A DNA stretch of 64,000 nucleotides from Deltaproteobacteria bacterium (lineage in GTDB: Bacteria; JADJOY01), in the NCBI GenBank assembly GCA_016713535.1, contig JADJOY010000008.1, positions 248,001-312,000 on the forward strand, in the 5' to 3' direction. The notes under the pieces are model-generated. The model saw nothing but the letters and a program-made list of their open reading frames with translations. It was not told the DNA's origin and ran no database searches. The translations under genes and the position numbers were made by a program. Position 1 is the first letter of the stretch; the number at the start of each line of letters is the position of its first letter. Shown here one piece after another: positions 28,768 to 39,574 of the stretch.

Positions 28768-31700
28768 GTGCCGCGTCGAGACGATTTGAAGTCGGTGTTG
28801 ATCCTGGGCTCGGGGCCGATCGTGATCGGACAGGCGTGCGAGTTCGACTACTCGGGCACGCAGGCCGTGAAGGCGATCCGCGAGGAGGGCATCCGCGTGA
28901 TCCTCCTCAACTCGAACCCGGCCACGATCATGACCGATCCGGAGTTCGCGGATCGGACCTACATCGAGCCGCTCACCCCCGAGGTGGTGGACCGCATCCT
29001 CGAGGTCGAGCGCCCCACGGCGCTCCTGCCGACGCTCGGTGGCCAGACGGCGCTCAACCTCGCGATCGCGGTGGCCAAGCAGGGGATCCTCGAGAAGCAC
29101 GGAGTGCAGCTCATCGGCGCCACGGTCGAGGTGATCGAGAAGGCCGAGGACCGCCAGCTCTTCAAGGAGGCCATGGCCAAGATCGGCCTCGAGGTGCCGA
29201 AGAGCCGCTACGTGACGAGCCTCGACGACGCCCGCGCCGCCATCGACGAGCTCGGCTTCCCCATGATCATCCGGCCGTCGTTCACCCTCGGCGGCAGCGG
29301 CGGCTCGATCGCGTTCAACCGCGAGGAGCTCGACCGGCTGGTGAGCTGGGGGCTGAGCGCGAGCCCGGTGCACTCGGTGCTGGTCGAGGAGTCGGTCCTC
29401 GGCTGGAAGGAGTTCGAGCTCGAGGTGATGCGCGACAAGATGGACAACGTCGTCATCGTGTGCTCGATCGAGAACTTCGATCCGATGGGAGTGCACACCG
29501 GCGACTCCATCACCGTCGCGCCCGCGCAGACGCTCACCGACAAGGAGTACCAGGGGTTGCGCGACGCCTCGATACGCATCATCCGCGAGATCGGTGTCGA
29601 GACCGGCGGCTCGAACATCCAGTTCGCGGTCTCGCCCGAGGATGGGCGGGTGGTGGTGATCGAGATGAACCCGCGCGTGTCGCGCTCGTCGGCGCTCGCC
29701 TCCAAGGCCACCGGGTTCCCGATCGCGAAGATCGCGGCGAAGCTCGCCATCGGCTACACGCTCGACGAGATCACCAACGACATCACGCGCGAGACGCCGG
29801 CTTGCTTCGAGCCGACGATCGACTACGTCGTCACCAAGATCCCGCGGTTCACGTTCGAGAAGTTCCCCGGCGCCAAGCCCGACCTCGGCCCGCAGATGAA
29901 GTCGGTGGGCGAGGCGATGGCGATGGGGCGCACGTTCAAGGAGTCGCTCTCGAAGGCGGTACAGTCGCTCGAGATCGGACGCCTCGCGCTCACCGGACCC
30001 GACGACTCGCCGATCGATCTCGAGACGCGCCTGCGCGAGCCGCAGGCGGACCGGCTGTGGGCGGTCGCACGTGCCATGGCCGAGGGCATGACCGTCGAGC
30101 GCGTCCACGAGCTCACCGCGATCGACCCGTGGTTCCTCGATCAGATGCGCGACGTGGTGCTCGCGGAGAGCGCCCTCGCACCGGCCTCGTCGGGCGGCGG
30201 AGCCGAGCTGCTCGACGAGCCGCGGCTACGCGCGTGGAAGAAGCTCGGGATCTCGGACGCCGTGATCGGGCAGCGCATGGGGATCGACCCGCTCGAGGTG
30301 CGAGCGCGTCGCAAGGAGCTCGGCGTCGAAGCCACGTTCCTGCGCGTCGACACCTGCGCCGCCGAGTTCGAGGCACACACTCCCTACCTCTACTCGACCT
30401 ACGAGGACGCCTGCGATTCGGCGCCGACCGACGCGAAGAAGGTCGTGATCCTGGGCGGTGGCCCGAACCGGATCGGGCAGGGGATCGAGTTCGACTACTG
30501 CTGCGTGCACGCCGCATTCGCCCTGAAGGAGCACGGGTTCGAGACCATCATGGTCAACTGCAATCCTGAGACCGTCAGCACCGACTACGACACTTCGGAC
30601 CGCCTGTACTTCGAACCGCTGACGTTCGAGCACGTCATGAACATCGTCGATCGGGAGAAGCCGATCGGCGTCATCGTCCAGTTCGGCGGACAGACACCGC
30701 TTCGGCTGTCCGTGGCGCTCGAGAAGGCGGGAGTCCCGATCGTCGGCACCTCGCCCGACTCGATCGATCGCGCGGAGGACCGCGAGCGGTTCCATGGGCT
30801 GCTCGATCGTCTCGGTCTCGACCAGCCGCCGGGCGCGACCGCACGCTCGCGCGACGAGGCGCTCGCGGTCGCCGACAAGCTCGGCTATCCGGTGCTGGTG
30901 CGGCCGTCGTACGTGCTCGGCGGGCGGGCGATGACGATCGTCTACGAGCGCCGCAACCTGGAGCGCTACATCCAGGAGGCGATCCGGGTCGCGCCCGAGC
31001 ACCCGGTGCTCATCGACCGGTTCCTGGAGGACGCGATCGAGGTGGACGTCGACGCGATCTGCGACGGTCACGACGTGTTCGTCGCGGGTGTGCTCGAGCA
31101 CATCGAGCACGCGGGCGTGCACTCGGGCGACAGCGCCATGTGTTTGCCGCCGCACTCGCTCGCTCCGGCGATCGTGGCGGAGATCGAGCGCCAGACGAAG
31201 GCGATGGCCCTCGAGCTCGGCGTGCGCGGCCTGATGAACGTCCAGTACGCGATCCAGGGTGAGCGGATCTACATCCTCGAGGTGAACCCGCGCGCGTCAC
31301 GCACCGTGCCGTTCGTGAGCAAGGCGATCGGTATCCCGCTCGCCAAGGTGGCGGCGCGGATCATGCTCGGCCGGACGCTGGCCGACCAGGGGATCTCGAC
31401 GCGCCCGGCGCTGCGGCACGCGTTCGTGAAGGAGTCGGTGTTCCCGTTCGTGAAGTTCCCGGGAGTCGACACCCTCCTCGGACCGGAGATGCGCTCGACC
31501 GGAGAGGTGATGGGGATCGACGAGACCTTTCCGCTCGCCTTCGCCAAGGCACAGCTCGCCGCCGGCAGCCTGCTGCCGCGATCCGGTACGGTGTTCATCA
31601 GCGTTCGCGACGAGGACAAGAAGGAGCTGGTGCCGACCGCGCGCAAGCTCGCGGCGCTCGGCTTCCGCATCATCGCCACCGGCGGCACCCAGCAGTACCT

Positions 31701-32004
31701 GAACGAACACGGAGTGGCTGCGGAGCGAGTCAACAAGGTGAAGGAGGCCCGCCCGCACGTGGTCGACGCGATCCTCGACGGACGGGTCGATCTGGTCATC
31801 AACACGCCCCAGGGCGGTCAGTCCCTGGTGGACAGTTTCTCGATTCGGCGCACCGCGCTCGAGCGAGGGATCCCGCTGGTCACGAACCTGACCGCGGCCC
31901 ACGCCACGGCGGATGCGATCGAGGCGCTTTCGAAGGGCGCGCACCACGTCATCGCGTTGCAGGATCTGCACGCGGAGCTGCGCGGCGCGCGCACCGGAGG
32001 TTGA
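28768..32004 (+). CDS. carB: Carbamoyl-phosphate synthase large subunit
   Basis: A 1078-residue enzyme with two homologous ATP-grasp halves. The first ([36 protein letters not shown]) makes carboxyphosphate and carbamate; the second ([36 protein letters not shown]) makes carbamoyl phosphate. A C-terminal MGS-like domain ([21 protein letters not shown]) is the allosteric site for UMP/ornithine. GTG 28768 is chosen because GAGGAG stands just upstream and the family N-terminus begins there; the frame is open to 28714. Four bases separate its stop from greA. Confidence 0.97.
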   Translation: MPRRDDLKSVLILGSGPIVIGQACEFDYSGTQAVKAIREEGIRVILLNSNPATIMTDPEFADRTYIEPLTPEVVDRILEVERPTALLPTLGGQTALNLAIAVAKQGILEKHGVQLIGATVEVIEKAEDRQLFKEAMAKIGLEVPKSRYVTSLDDARAAIDELGFPMIIRPSFTLGGSGGSIAFNREELDRLVSWGLSASPVHSVLVEESVLGWKEFELEVMRDKMDNVVIVCSIENFDPMGVHTGDSITVAPAQTLTDKEYQGLRDASIRIIREIGVETGGSNIQFAVSPEDGRVVVIEMNPRVSRSSALASKATGFPIAKIAAKLAIGYTLDEITNDITRETPACFEPTIDYVVTKIPRFTFEKFPGAKPDLGPQMKSVGEAMAMGRTFKESLSKAVQSLEIGRLALTGPDDSPIDLETRLREPQADRLWAVARAMAEGMTVERVHELTAIDPWFLDQMRDVVLAESALAPASSGGGAELLDEPRLRAWKKLGISDAVIGQRMGIDPLEVRARRKELGVEATFLRVDTCAAEFEAHTPYLYSTYEDACDSAPTDAKKVVILGGGPNRIGQGIEFDYCCVHAAFALKEHGFETIMVNCNPETVSTDYDTSDRLYFEPLTFEHVMNIVDREKPIGVIVQFGGQTPLRLSVALEKAGVPIVGTSPDSIDRAEDRERFHGLLDRLGLDQPPGATARSRDEALAVADKLGYPVLVRPSYVLGGRAMTIVYERRNLERYIQEAIRVAPEHPVLIDRFLEDAIEVDVDAICDGHDVFVAGVLEHIEHAGVHSGDSAMCLPPHSLAPAIVAEIERQTKAMALELGVRGLMNVQYAIQGERIYILEVNPRASRTVPFVSKAIGIPLAKVAARIMLGRTLADQGISTRPALRHAFVKESVFPFVKFPGVDTLLGPEMRSTGEVMGIDETFPLAFAKAQLAAGSLLPRSGTVFISVRDEDKKELVPTARKLAALGFRIIATGGTQQYLNEHGVAAERVNKVKEARPHVVDAILDGRVDLVINTPQGGQSLVDSFSIRRTALERGIPLVTNLTAAHATADAIEALSKGAHHVIALQDLHAELRGARTGG

Positions 32005-32008
32005 GGGA

Positions 32009-32488
32009 ATGGGAGAGGGAAAAGTTCCGATGACGCCTGAGGGCCACGAGGCCATCAAGCGGGAGATCCAGCGGCTGAAATCGGAGGAGCGCCCGCGGAT
32101 CATCCTCGCCATCGAGGAGGCGCGCGGTCACGGCGATCTCTCCGAGAACGCCGAGTACGACGCGGCCAAGGATCGCCAGGGCTTCATCGAGGCGAAGCTG
32201 CGAGACCTCGAGGACAAGCTCGCGCGTGCCGAGGTGATCGATCCCACCCGGCACAAGGGGGATCGCGTGGTGTTCGGTGCGACCGTCCACCTCGAGGACA
32301 TGGCGAGCGGCGATCGCGTCACCTACCGGATCGTCGGCGAGGACGAGGCCGACCTGGCGATCGGCAAGATCTCGGTCACCTCGCCGGTGGCGCGCGCGCT
32401 GATCGGCTCCGAGGAGGGCGACGAGGTGACGGTTCGCGTGCCGTCGGGTCTGCGGAAGCTCGGCATCCTCAAGGTCGAATACGTGTGA
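32009..32488 (+). CDS. greA: Transcription elongation factor GreA
   Basis: A 159-residue factor that enters the RNA polymerase secondary channel and stimulates cleavage of backtracked transcripts. The N-terminal coiled coil has the tip acidic residues in GDLSENAEYDAAKDRQ; the C-terminal FKBP-like domain has the GxEEGDEVTVRVPSG pattern ending LKVEYV. ATG 32009 has GGAGG eight bases upstream; ATG 32030 (MTPEGHEAIKRE) is a possible alternative. It directly follows carB and ends the pyrimidine operon. A short GCCGA/TCGGC hairpin follows at 32490-32501. Confidence 0.95.
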   Translation: MGEGKVPMTPEGHEAIKREIQRLKSEERPRIILAIEEARGHGDLSENAEYDAAKDRQGFIEAKLRDLEDKLARAEVIDPTRHKGDRVVFGATVHLEDMASGDRVTYRIVGEDEADLAIGKISVTSPVARALIGSEEGDEVTVRVPSGLRKLGILKVEYV

Positions 32489-32549
32489 AGCCGATTTCGG
32501 CAGGTCGCCCTGGCGTCTCTCTCGCCACCGCTGGCCCGGGGGCGTTCCC

Positions 32550-32578
32550 TTGAAGCGCGCGCGAGCGTGAAATAGCTT
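32550..32578 (+). promoter_or_regulatory. Candidate promoter of alaC-hom-glpX
   Basis: TTGAAG (32550-32555), a 17-base spacer and TAGCTT (32573-32578) in the 174-base gap after greA. Initiation near 32585 would give a leader of about 78 bases before the alaC ATG. Confidence 0.5.
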
Positions 32579-32662
32579 GGCGGCCAGTTTGGCCCGAGGA
32601 TCCGGCACCGGTCGCGACGTGTGCGACCGGTGTGTCGTTTCCAGGGACGCACGAGGAGCCCG

Positions 32663-33885
32663 ATGAGCGATTTTCCCCGTATCGATCGACTGCCACCGTA
32701 CGTCTTCGCCGAGGTCAACGACCTCAAGATGAAGGCGCGCCGGCGGGGCGAGGACATCATCGACCTGGGCATGGGCAACCCGGACCAGCCCACGCCTCAG
32801 CACATCGTCGACAAGCTCATCGAAGCCGCCGCCAAGGGTCGAAACAATCGCTATTCGGTGTCGCGCGGGATCCCCAACCTACGCCGCGCCATCGCCGAGC
32901 ACTACGAGGAGCATTACGGGGTCCAGATCGACGCGGAGACCGAAGCCATCGCCACGATGGGCGCGAAGGAAGGCCTCTTCCACCTGATCCTGGCCGGCAC
33001 CGGGCCGGGGGACGCAGTGCTGGTGCCCACGCCCAACTACCCGATTCACAGCTACGCCGCCGTGATCGCCGGCGCGGAGCTGCTGACGGTGCCGCTCCTC
33101 GGGGCGAAGACGACTTCTTCGACCGGCTCCGCAGCGCCTTCGAGCGCCACTGGCCGCGGCCGAAGTTCATGATCCTGTCGTTTCCGAACAACCCGACCAC
33201 CCAGGTCGTGGACCTCGACTTCTTCGAGCGCGTCGTGCGCTTCGCGACCGACCAGAAGACCTGGGTCATCCACGACTTCGCGTACGCGGACCTCGCGTTC
33301 GATGGCTTCCAACCGCCGAGCTTCCTGCAGGTCCCCGGGGCCAAGAAGGTTGGGGTCGAGTTCTACTCGTTGTCGAAGAGCTTCAACATGCCGGGCTGGC
33401 GCGTCGCGTTCTGCCTCGGCAACAAGGACCTGGTCGGCGTCCTCGGCCGCCTCAAGAGCTACATCGACTACGGCATCTACCAGCCGGTGCAGATCGCCGC
33501 GACGGTGGCGCTGCGCGGCCCCAAGGAGTGCATGACGGAGATCAACGAGCTCTACCGTCACCGCCGTGACGTCCTGATCCAGGGGCTCGCGCGCGCTGGC
33601 TGGGCGGTCGAGCCCCCCAGGGCGACGATGTTCGTGTGGGCGCCGATCCCGCCCCAGTACAAGGCGCTCGGTAGCGTCGAGTTCGCGAAGCTCCTGCTGC
33701 GCGAAGCGAAGGTGGCGGTCTCGCCGGGCGTGGGCTTCGGCCCGGACGGCGAGGGCTTCGTACGCTTCGCCCTCGTCGAGAACGACCAGCGTACACGTCA
33801 AGCGATGCGCAGCATCCGCGCGATGTTCCAGGGCACCGGCGCGGCGGAGAGCGACACACCGATGGCTGCGGAGGTGCATGCATGA
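32663..33885 (+). CDS. alaC: Alanine/valine-type aminotransferase AlaC (frame-interrupted)
   Basis: Class I PLP aminotransferase closely resembling E. coli AlaC, which makes alanine from pyruvate and glutamate. The N-terminus [20 protein letters not shown], then [14 protein letters not shown], and later [14 protein letters not shown] with the PLP lysine and FVRFALVEN are all in the AlaC order. The two halves are in different frames; the junction is at the G4 run 33101-33104 (VPLLG then EDDFFDRL), one base short. Corrected length is about 407 residues. ATG 32663 follows GAGGAG. Its stop overlaps the hom start (ATGA), a coupling that makes amino-acid nitrogen/threonine metabolism its likely setting. 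Confidence 0.88.
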
Positions 33886-35183
33886 CCACGCTGGGCGTGG
33901 GAGTGCTGGGGTTCGGGACGGTTGGCGCGGGCGTCGTCAAGCTGATCCAGGGCGTGCCGAGCTGATCCGGGGACGTACGGGGATCGACGTGCGGCTGCGG
34001 TGGGTCGCGGATCCGGACACCAGGCGCAAGCGCGAAGTCGAGGCTCGTCGACGCGCCACACCTGGCGAGCGCGGAGGACCGCCTCGCGGATCCGGACGTG
34101 CACGTGGTGGTCGAGCTGATCGGCGGGATCGAGCCCGCCCGGACGCTGATCCTCAAGGCGATCGCGGCCGGAAAGCACGTCGTGACCGCCAACAAGGCCC
34201 TGCTCTCGCGCCACGGCGCCGAGATCTTCGCGGCGGCGCGGGCGCGTGGCGTGCGGGTCTCCTACGAAGCGTCGGTGGCGGGAGGCATTCCCATCCTGCG
34301 CTCGATCCGCGACGGCTTCACCGCCAACCGCGTCACCGCCGTCTACGGCATCATCAACGGGACCGCCAACTACATCCTCACTCGCATGGACGAGGAGGGT
34401 GAGGAGTTCACGAACGTGCTGCGCGACGCGCAGCGCCTCGGCTACGCGGAGGCCGATCCCACCTACGACGTCGATGGACTCGATGCCGCCCACAAGCTGG
34501 TGCTGCTCGTGCACCTTGCGCTCGATCGCTGGATCGCCCTCGACGACTTTTACATCGAGGGCATTCGCTCCATCTCGCCCATCGACATCCACTACGCGCG
34601 CGAATTCGGGCTCAGGATCAAGCTGCTCGCGATCGCGAAGGAGACGCCGACCGGCATCGAGGCGCGCGTCCATCCCACGATGGTGCCGAGCCGCCACCTG
34701 CTCGCCGACGTACGCGGAAACTTCAACGCGGTGTTCGTCGCCGGCGATGCGGTCGGTCCGACGCTCCACACCGGCCAGGGCGCCGGCATGATGCCGACGG
34801 CGAGCGCCGTGCTCGGCGACATCCTCGACGTGGTCCGCCTCGCCTCCCCGCGCGCCGACTCGGAGGGCATCTGCCGCGAGCAGCGCGGCGCGGTGGTGCC
34901 GTTCGGCGATCTCGTGGTGCCGTACTACTTGCGTTTTTCGGTGCTGGATCGCCCCGGCGTTCTGAGCAGGATCTACGGCCTCCTGGGCGAGCACGACATC
35001 TCGATCGCATCGGTGATGCAGCCCGAGCGCAAGCATGGCCAGCCGGTGCCGATCGTGATGCGGACGCACGACGCGCGCGAGCGCAACGTGCGGGCCGCAT
35101 TCGACGCGATCCGGAGGTTCGACTTCGTGACCGAGCCCCCGCACCTCATCCGCATCGAGATGGCCCTGGGAGGCGAATCGTGA
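33882..35183 (+). CDS. hom: Homoserine dehydrogenase (two frame shifts near N-terminus)
   Basis: NAD(P)-dependent enzyme reducing aspartate semialdehyde to homoserine, for threonine and methionine. It starts [20 protein letters not shown] with the dinucleotide-binding glycine motif, then the raw frame stops at 33963. Family sequence resumes one frame off as [19 protein letters not shown] and returns to the first frame from about 34040 ([55 protein letters not shown]). Two compensating indels explain this; total length, about 433 residues, is then normal. The C-terminal ACT domain ([18 protein letters not shown]) is the usual feedback site. Overlaps alaC (ATGA) and glpX (GTGA). Confidence 0.88.
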
Positions 35184-36159
35184 GGCGCACGCTCGCGCTC
35201 GAGTTGGTGCACGCCACCGAGTCGGCGGCGATCGCCGCTGCGCGGCGGATGGGGCGGGGTGAGGAGCGCGCCACGTTCCTGGCCGCCGCAGACGCCATGC
35301 GGGCTGCGCTCGAGGCGGCCCGGTTGGAGGGGCGCTGCATCATCGGGCCCGCGGAGGCAGACGTTCCCCACGAGGTGGCGCTGGGCGCGGCGTCGGGCGG
35401 CGACCCGGCCGGAGCCGGTGACGGTCGGCTCGATCTCACCGCCATCCCGCTCGAGGGAACGGGTGCGTGCGCGGCAGGCGATCCCAATGCGCTGAGCGTG
35501 CTGGTTGCCACGCGTGCAGGCGACACCCGGCGCGTCCCGCCCGTGTATATGGACAAGATCGCCGTCGGCCCCGGTGCCGTCGGAGTCGTCGACATCGACG
35601 CGCCACCCGCCGACAACCTCGCCAAGATCGCCCGCGCGCTGGGGACCAAAGTGGGGAGCTCACGGTCGCGATCCTCGATCGCCCCCGGCACCGCGAGCTG
35701 ATCCGGAAGGTGCGCGAGTGCGGCGCGCGCATCCGCCTGATCAAGGACGGCGACGTGAGCGCAGCCCTCGCCACACTCATCCCCACTTCCGGTCTCGACG
35801 TGCTGATGGGCGTCGGCGGAGCTCTGCAGGGGATGATCGCCGCTACCGCGCTGCGCTGTGGCGGTGGCGACGTTCAGGCTCGGCTGGTGCTCGCCAATGC
35901 GGACGACCGCCACGCCGCGGAGGTGGCCGGCTTCGCCGCCGACGGCATCCTCACCCTCGATAGCTTCTCGTCGGGCGACGCGATCGTGGCCGCGACCGGC
36001 GTCACGTTCGGCGACTCGCTGCGAGGTGTGCGGTTCCGGCGGGGCCGAGCCGTCACGCACTCGATGGTCGTGCGGGCCCAGACCGGGACGCTGCGGTTCA
36101 TCGAGTCCCACGTCCGGATGGACGTCCTCGAGCGCAACGAGACGAGCCCGGGCCCCTGA
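35180..36159 (+). CDS. glpX: Class II fructose-1,6-bisphosphatase GlpX (frame-interrupted)
   Basis: Gluconeogenic phosphatase of the GlpX family. ALELVHATESAAIAAARRMGRGE, GRCIIGPAEADVPHEVAL, PLEGTGACAAGDPNALSVLV and YMDKIAVGP are class II hallmarks; the second half has GVGGALQGMIAATALRC and DSLRGVRF. The frame changes at the G4 run 35653-35656 (GTKVG then ELTVAILDRPRH), again one base short. Corrected length about 326 residues. GTG 35180 overlaps the hom stop. The window also has a class I enzyme (56189), so the cell has both types. Confidence 0.88.
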
Positions 36160-36236
36160 ACGGGCTTTCGACGCCCCACCGGCACCGGGGATTTCGCCGA
36201 AACGCCCACGAATTCGGGCGGCTGCAAACGGAATGC

Positions 36237-36266
36237 TTGCGGCCCAGGAAGGCGTCGGGATAAAGT
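36237..36266 (+). promoter_or_regulatory. Weak candidate promoter upstream of the J-domain gene
   Basis: TTGCGG (36237-36242), an 18-base spacer and TAAAGT (36261-36266), about 33 bases before ATG 36300. Confidence 0.3.
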
Positions 36267-36299
36267 CGACCGTCTACTCGGCTGAGTTTCCCCCTCTGC

Positions 36300-37574
36300 A
36301 TGGTCATCACCTGTCCGAACTGCAACGCTCGTTTCCGGATCGACTCCTCCGGGATCAAGCTCGAGCGCTTCAAGGTTCGCTGCCCGAAGTGCGCCGACGG
36401 TATCGTGGTGGAGAACCCGCCCGAGGTCGACGTGCCGGTGTCTCTCGAGGCCGAGCCGCCGCCTGCATCCGCCGCCGACTTCCCCGGCGCTCGACCCGCG
36501 CCGAGCAACGCTGCGACATCATTGGATTCTGAGCCGGACACCTCGACGCTCGGCGGGCTCGGATCGGAACGCCCGACCGACGCGGTCCCCGAGGCGCAGG
36601 ACGCCCTCGAAACCGACGGCGCGCAGACCGCGGCGTTGCGATCGAGCTGGGACGACGAGCCGCGTACCGAGGACCTGGTCGCATCGCTGACGCAGGCCAT
36701 CGAAGGCTCGGGTGCCGGCCCAGGCGGAGAGACGCTCCGCATCGCGTCTCGCAAGCGCGACGGTCCGACCGGTACGCCCAAGGTCGAGGCCGAGGAGCGC
36801 ACTCGCGAGGTCAAGGACACCATCGATAGCGTGCGCGTCGAGCTCTCCGAGCGGTTCGACGAGCTGATGCGACACAACTACTTCGAGCTCCTCGGCGTCT
36901 CGAAGGAGGCCTCGCAGGACGAGGTCAAGGGCGCGTACTTCAAGCTCGCCAAGAAGTACCACCCCGATCGTTACGTGTCGCAGTTCTCCGATGAGGAGAT
37001 GCGGCGCCTGCGCGAGGTGTCGTCCCGGCTCAACCTGGCCTTCAACGAGCTGCGTGACCCCGATCGCCACAAGCAGTACGTGCTCAAGATCACCCAGCCG
37101 GAGCGCTACGAGAAGCAGCAGAGCGCCAACCGGGTGATGGAAGCCATGATGCAGTACGAGAAGGGCAAAGTGCTCTTCAACAAGCAGAACTACGGCGAAG
37201 CACTCAAGTGCTTCGAGTGGGCCGTGGAGCTGCACACCACCGAGGCCGAATACCATTACATGGTCGGACAGGCCTGTCTGCGTGGCAGCGCCGGGGTGAA
37301 GCCCGACTTCGAGCGCATCCTCGCCGCGCTCGAGAAGGCGGCCGAGATCCAGCCGTCGACCGCCAAGTACCACCTCGGTCTCGGCTACTACTGGAAGCTT
37401 CGGGGCGAGAGCAAGCGCGCGATGCGCTACTTCAAGAACGTGAAGGAGCTCGATCCGAAGAACCACGAGGCGATTCGCGAGATCAAGCTCTACCTCGACC
37501 GGAAGCGAAAGGCCGAGGAGCGCGAATCGGCGTCGGGTAAGCTCAAGAAGTTGTTCGGGGCGAGCAAGAAGTAG
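36300..37574 (+). CDS. Zinc-ribbon / J-domain / TPR protein
   Basis: A 424-residue three-part protein. Residues 1-36 are an MJ0042-type zinc ribbon with two Cys pairs (CPNC and CPKC). Residues 37-165 are acidic and disordered. A J domain follows at about 185-260 (YFELLGVSKEASQDEVKGAYFKLAKKYHPDRY with the HPD triad), and the C-terminus has TPR-like helices (GKVLFNKQNYGEALKCFEWAVEL, YHLGLGYYWKLRG). The HPD motif means it can stimulate an Hsp70 ATPase, and an Hsp70 gene lies 87 bases downstream. Known DnaJ G/F and CxxCxGxG domains are absent, so it is not the general DnaJ. Confidence 0.85.
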   Translation: MVITCPNCNARFRIDSSGIKLERFKVRCPKCADGIVVENPPEVDVPVSLEAEPPPASAADFPGARPAPSNAATSLDSEPDTSTLGGLGSERPTDAVPEAQDALETDGAQTAALRSSWDDEPRTEDLVASLTQAIEGSGAGPGGETLRIASRKRDGPTGTPKVEAEERTREVKDTIDSVRVELSERFDELMRHNYFELLGVSKEASQDEVKGAYFKLAKKYHPDRYVSQFSDEEMRRLREVSSRLNLAFNELRDPDRHKQYVLKITQPERYEKQQSANRVMEAMMQYEKGKVLFNKQNYGEALKCFEWAVELHTTEAEYHYMVGQACLRGSAGVKPDFERILAALEKAAEIQPSTAKYHLGLGYYWKLRGESKRAMRYFKNVKELDPKNHEAIREIKLYLDRKRKAEERESASGKLKKLFGASKK

Positions 37575-37661
37575 CATCCAGGATCGGGCTGCGCTCCACG
37601 CTCGCGGCGTGGTCCGCGGAAGTGCTCGACGGCGTTCCGCGCTGGGAGAAAAGGGCAGGGG

Positions 37662-39454
37662 ATGTCCAAAGTCATCGGCATCGACCTCGGTACCACGAAC
37701 TCCGTCGTGGCGCTCGTCGAACACGACGAAGTGAAGATCCTTCCCAACTCCGAGGGGCAGCGCGTCACGCCCTCGGTGGTCGCCATCACCGACACGGGGG
37801 ATCGCCTCATCGGCGAGCTCGCCAAGCGGCAGGCGATCACCAACTCTCGCAACACCGTCTCCGCGGTGAAGCGGTTCATCGGTCGCTCGTTCGCCTCCAA
37901 CGAGGCCGAACGCGCGCGCGCCTACGCCCCGTACGAGGTGCGGCGCGCCGAGAACGGCGACGTCCGGATCGTGCTCCAGGACGTGGAGTACAGCCCCGAA
38001 GAGATCTCGGCGATGATCCTGATGAAGCTCAAGGCGGCCGCCGAGGAGTACCTCGGCGAGGAGGTCACCGACGCGGTGATCACCGTACCCGCCTACTTCG
38101 ACGACCGACAACGCCAGTCCACGAAGGACTCCGGCAAGATCGCGGGACTCAACGTCCTCCGCATCATCAACGAGCCGACCGCCGCCGCGCTCGCCTACGG
38201 CATCCAGAAGAAGTCGAAGGAAACCGTCGCGGTCTACGACCTCGGCGGTGGCACGTTCGATATCTCGATCCTCGAGCTCTCGGAAGGGGTCTTCGAGGTC
38301 AAGGCCACCCGTGGCGACACGTACCTCGGGGGCGAGGATTTCGACCGGCGGGTGATGGACTGGATGATGCGTCGCTTCCAGGAGGACACCGGCATCGAGT
38401 TGGCAGGCGATCCGGTGGTGCTCCAGCGCCTCAAGGAGGCCGCCGAGCGCGCCAAGATCGAGCTCTCGACGGTGGTCGAGACGACCATCAACCTGCCGTT
38501 CATCGCCGCTGACGAGTCGGGCCCGCGCCACCTCGAGTACCTGCTGACGCGCGCCGAGTTCGACAACCTGGTGCGTGATCTCGTCGAGCAGACGCTGGTA
38601 CCGTGTCAGCAGTGCCTCGAAGACGCCGGGCTCACCGTCGACGACATCGACAGTCTGGCCCTCGTCGGCGGTCAGACCCGTACCCCGCAGGTCCAGGAGG
38701 CGGTGAAGGAGTTCTTCCAGCGGGTGCCGCTCAAGGGAATCAATCCCGACGAGGTCGTCGCCGCGGGCGCGGCGATCCAGGGCGGAGTCATCCGAGGTGC
38801 CGTCGAGGACACCGTGCTCCTCGACGTGATCCCACTCTCGCTCGGTGTCGAGACCTTCGGTGGCGTCTTCACGAAGGTGATCGAGCGCAACACCACGATC
38901 CCCACGCGGGTGTCGCGGCTCTTCTCGACGGCGGAAGACAACCAGGATTTCGTCCGCGTCCACATCCTCCAAGGCGAGCGCGAGATGGCCAGCACAACCG
39001 CTCGCTCGGCATCTTCGAGCTCTACGGCATCCCGCCCCAGCCCCGTGGCGTGCCGCAGATCGAGGTGATCTTCGAGGTCGATCACAACGGCATCCTGGGC
39101 GTCACGGCGCGCGACCGTGGAACCGGGCGCCAGCACGCCATCCGCATCTCGGGCGCTTCGGGCCTCACCAACGACGACATCAGCAAGATGGTGCAGGACG
39201 CCGAGAACTACCGCGAAGCCGATGCCGAGCGGCGCGAGCGCGCCCGCGTGCGCAACTCGATCTCGAACCTCGTCTACCAGTGCCAGCGGACGCTCGCCGA
39301 GCGCCGCGACGAGCTCGACGGTGAGAAGCGCGGCCAGCTCGAGGACGCGGTGCGCGAGCTCGAGTCGGTGCGTGACGATCCGGACGCGCCGATCGAGGTG
39401 CTCATCCGACGCCGCGACCAGATCCTCGACGTCATCCGCGACGCGATGAACTGA
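37662..39454 (+). CDS. dnaK: Short Hsp70 (DnaK-family) chaperone (frame-interrupted)
   Basis: Hsp70 with a complete nucleotide-binding domain: [13 protein letters not shown] (phosphate 1), [45 protein letters not shown] (phosphate 2) and [11 protein letters not shown]. The substrate-binding domain is split between frames at about 38991-38994 (EREMAS then [15 protein letters not shown]), where one C is missing. The corrected length is about 597 residues, some 40 shorter than classical DnaK, with a short lid and no acidic EEVD/DDK tail. It may therefore be a specialised partner of the upstream J-domain protein, with the main dnaK elsewhere. The sub-family is an inference from length. Confidence 0.87.
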
Positions 39455-39481
39455 GCGGTTCGCGCTCGTCGCGCGAACCGC
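39455..39481 (+). terminator. Hairpin directly after the Hsp70 gene
   Basis: GCGGTTCGCG (39455-39464) and CGCGAACCGC (39472-39481) form a perfect 10-bp stem with a seven-base loop, starting at the base after the stop codon. No T-run follows. Confidence 0.5.
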
Positions 39482-39501
39482 CCGACCTTCGAACCGCCCT
39501 C

Positions 39502-39525
39502 GGGCCACCTGAGTCGAGGTGGCCC
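39502..39525 (+). terminator. Second hairpin between Hsp70 and enoyl-CoA hydratase genes
   Basis: GGGCCACCT (39502-39510) and AGGTGGCCC (39517-39525) form a perfect 9-bp stem with a six-base loop. With the hairpin at 39455 it makes a tandem pair in a 120-base gap, together a plausible Rho-independent-like or RNA-protecting end of the Hsp70 message. Confidence 0.5.
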
Positions 39526-39574
39526 GTCTGGCGGCGCTGTGCCAGCTTGGTTGCTCACCTCTGGAGGAACCGCC

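Noticed and set aside
33882-34040. Programmed ribosomal frameshifting in hom
   Set aside because: No slippery heptamer or pseudoknot is evident, two compensating shifts would be needed, and the same kind of break occurs in a dozen unrelated genes.
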